Under the pieces are notes generated by a model. The model saw nothing but the letters and a program-made list of their open reading frames with translations. It was not told the DNA's origin and searched no databases. From contig JAXCGZ010007569.1 of NCBI GenBank assembly GCA_037179515.1, forward strand, positions 107,001-171,000: a DNA stretch of 64,000 nucleotides, written 5' to 3'. Numbering within the stretch: position 1 is the first letter of the stretch; the number at the start of each line of letters is the position of its first letter. This stretch comes from Halocaridina rubra (Eukaryota; Arthropoda; Malacostraca; Decapoda; Atyidae). The position numbers were made by a program, and so were the translations under genes. Shown piece after piece: positions 62,723 through 64,000 of this stretch.

Positions 62723-62735
62723 GGAGAGAGAGAGA
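62723..62735. repeat. Short (GA)n run
   Basis: About six GA units at the 3' border of the R1-like LINE tail. Confidence 0.8.
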
Positions 62736-63756
<1,021 letters not shown>

Positions 63757-64000
63757 GTAATTACCTAATTGTGTTTACGGGAAAGAGCCCAAAGCCCATA
63801 ACTTCCCGTCTCCTGATCGGTTCCATTTTGTACTTAGTGATACTTATCATACTTGTCCTTAAAACTATGGATCGAGTTAGCATTATCTACCTCCTCGCTT
63901 AGCGATTTCCAATTATCAACTACTCTTACACTAAAAAAGTACTTCCTTACATCCTGCAAAGAAATTTTCTTACTAAGCTTCGAACTATGACCTCTAGTTC
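63757..64000 (-). mobile_element. CR1 LINE 3' end, continuing past the window
   Basis: It starts with the family 3' end (TAATTACCTAATTGTG), then the 3'UTR and the ORF2 C-terminus in reverse (FKDKYDKYH-like, VVDNWKSLSEEV-like). It continues beyond base 64000. Confidence 0.85.

Overview
The window looks like nuclear DNA from an arthropod, most probably a decapod crustacean. This is an inference from AT-rich intergenic DNA, very long (TA)n microsatellites, intron-rich housekeeping genes and a dense load of CR1-, Jockey-, RTE- and R1-like LINEs plus BEL/Pao and Ty3/gypsy remnants. No bacterial operon structure, CRISPR array or free-standing tRNA/rRNA gene was seen.

Two conserved genes are well supported, both on the minus strand. 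LARS1 (cytosolic leucyl-tRNA synthetase) occupies 5440-15261 in five coding exons, with a probable 5'UTR exon near 18.0 kb. Exons splice into a 1168-residue protein, close to the family length, except that exon 2 carries one extra base. Its introns 1 and 2 both start with GC instead of GT. SUPT6H (Spt6, histone chaperone and elongation factor) occupies 29912-46880 in eleven coding exons that join in frame to 1908 codons, with a 5'UTR exon near 48.3 kb. It contains an unusually long charged insert. A probable terminal exon of an unrecognised plus-strand gene lies at 446-627, and a weak small exon candidate lies just downstream of LARS1.

The rest is mostly mobile DNA. 1.7-4.4 kb: RTE-like and Jockey-like LINE fragments. 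12.3-14.7 kb: a decayed Tigger/pogo transposon with clear terminal repeats inside LARS1 intron 1. 16.1-16.7 kb: a GC-rich unit inside a (TA)n tract. 18.2-23.9 kb: CR1 copies, including one with two long open frames (ORF1 359 aa, ORF2 about 940 aa) whose overlap contains a candidate -1 frameshift site. 25.0-25.2 kb: a 204-bp near-perfect palindrome with a probable 8-bp target duplication. 25.9-28.1 kb: LINE fragments and a tRNA-derived SINE. 37.5-38.3 kb (MITE), 38.8-41.8 kb (antisense LINE) and 46.2-46.5 kb (MITE): insertions in SUPT6H introns. 48.6-56.0 kb: CR1, RTE-like and Jockey-like copies, one nested in another. 56.4-59.2 kb: a gypsy element deleted between gag and integrase. 59.9-62.6 kb: a BEL/Pao remnant. 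62.7-63.3 kb: an R1-like LINE tail lying between (GA)n runs. 63.76 kb to the end: another CR1 3' end.

I found no new multi-gene system. The most interesting leads are the CR1 ORF1/ORF2 overlap, the palindromic foldback element, and the LARS1 exon 2 indel with its adjacent GC-AG introns.
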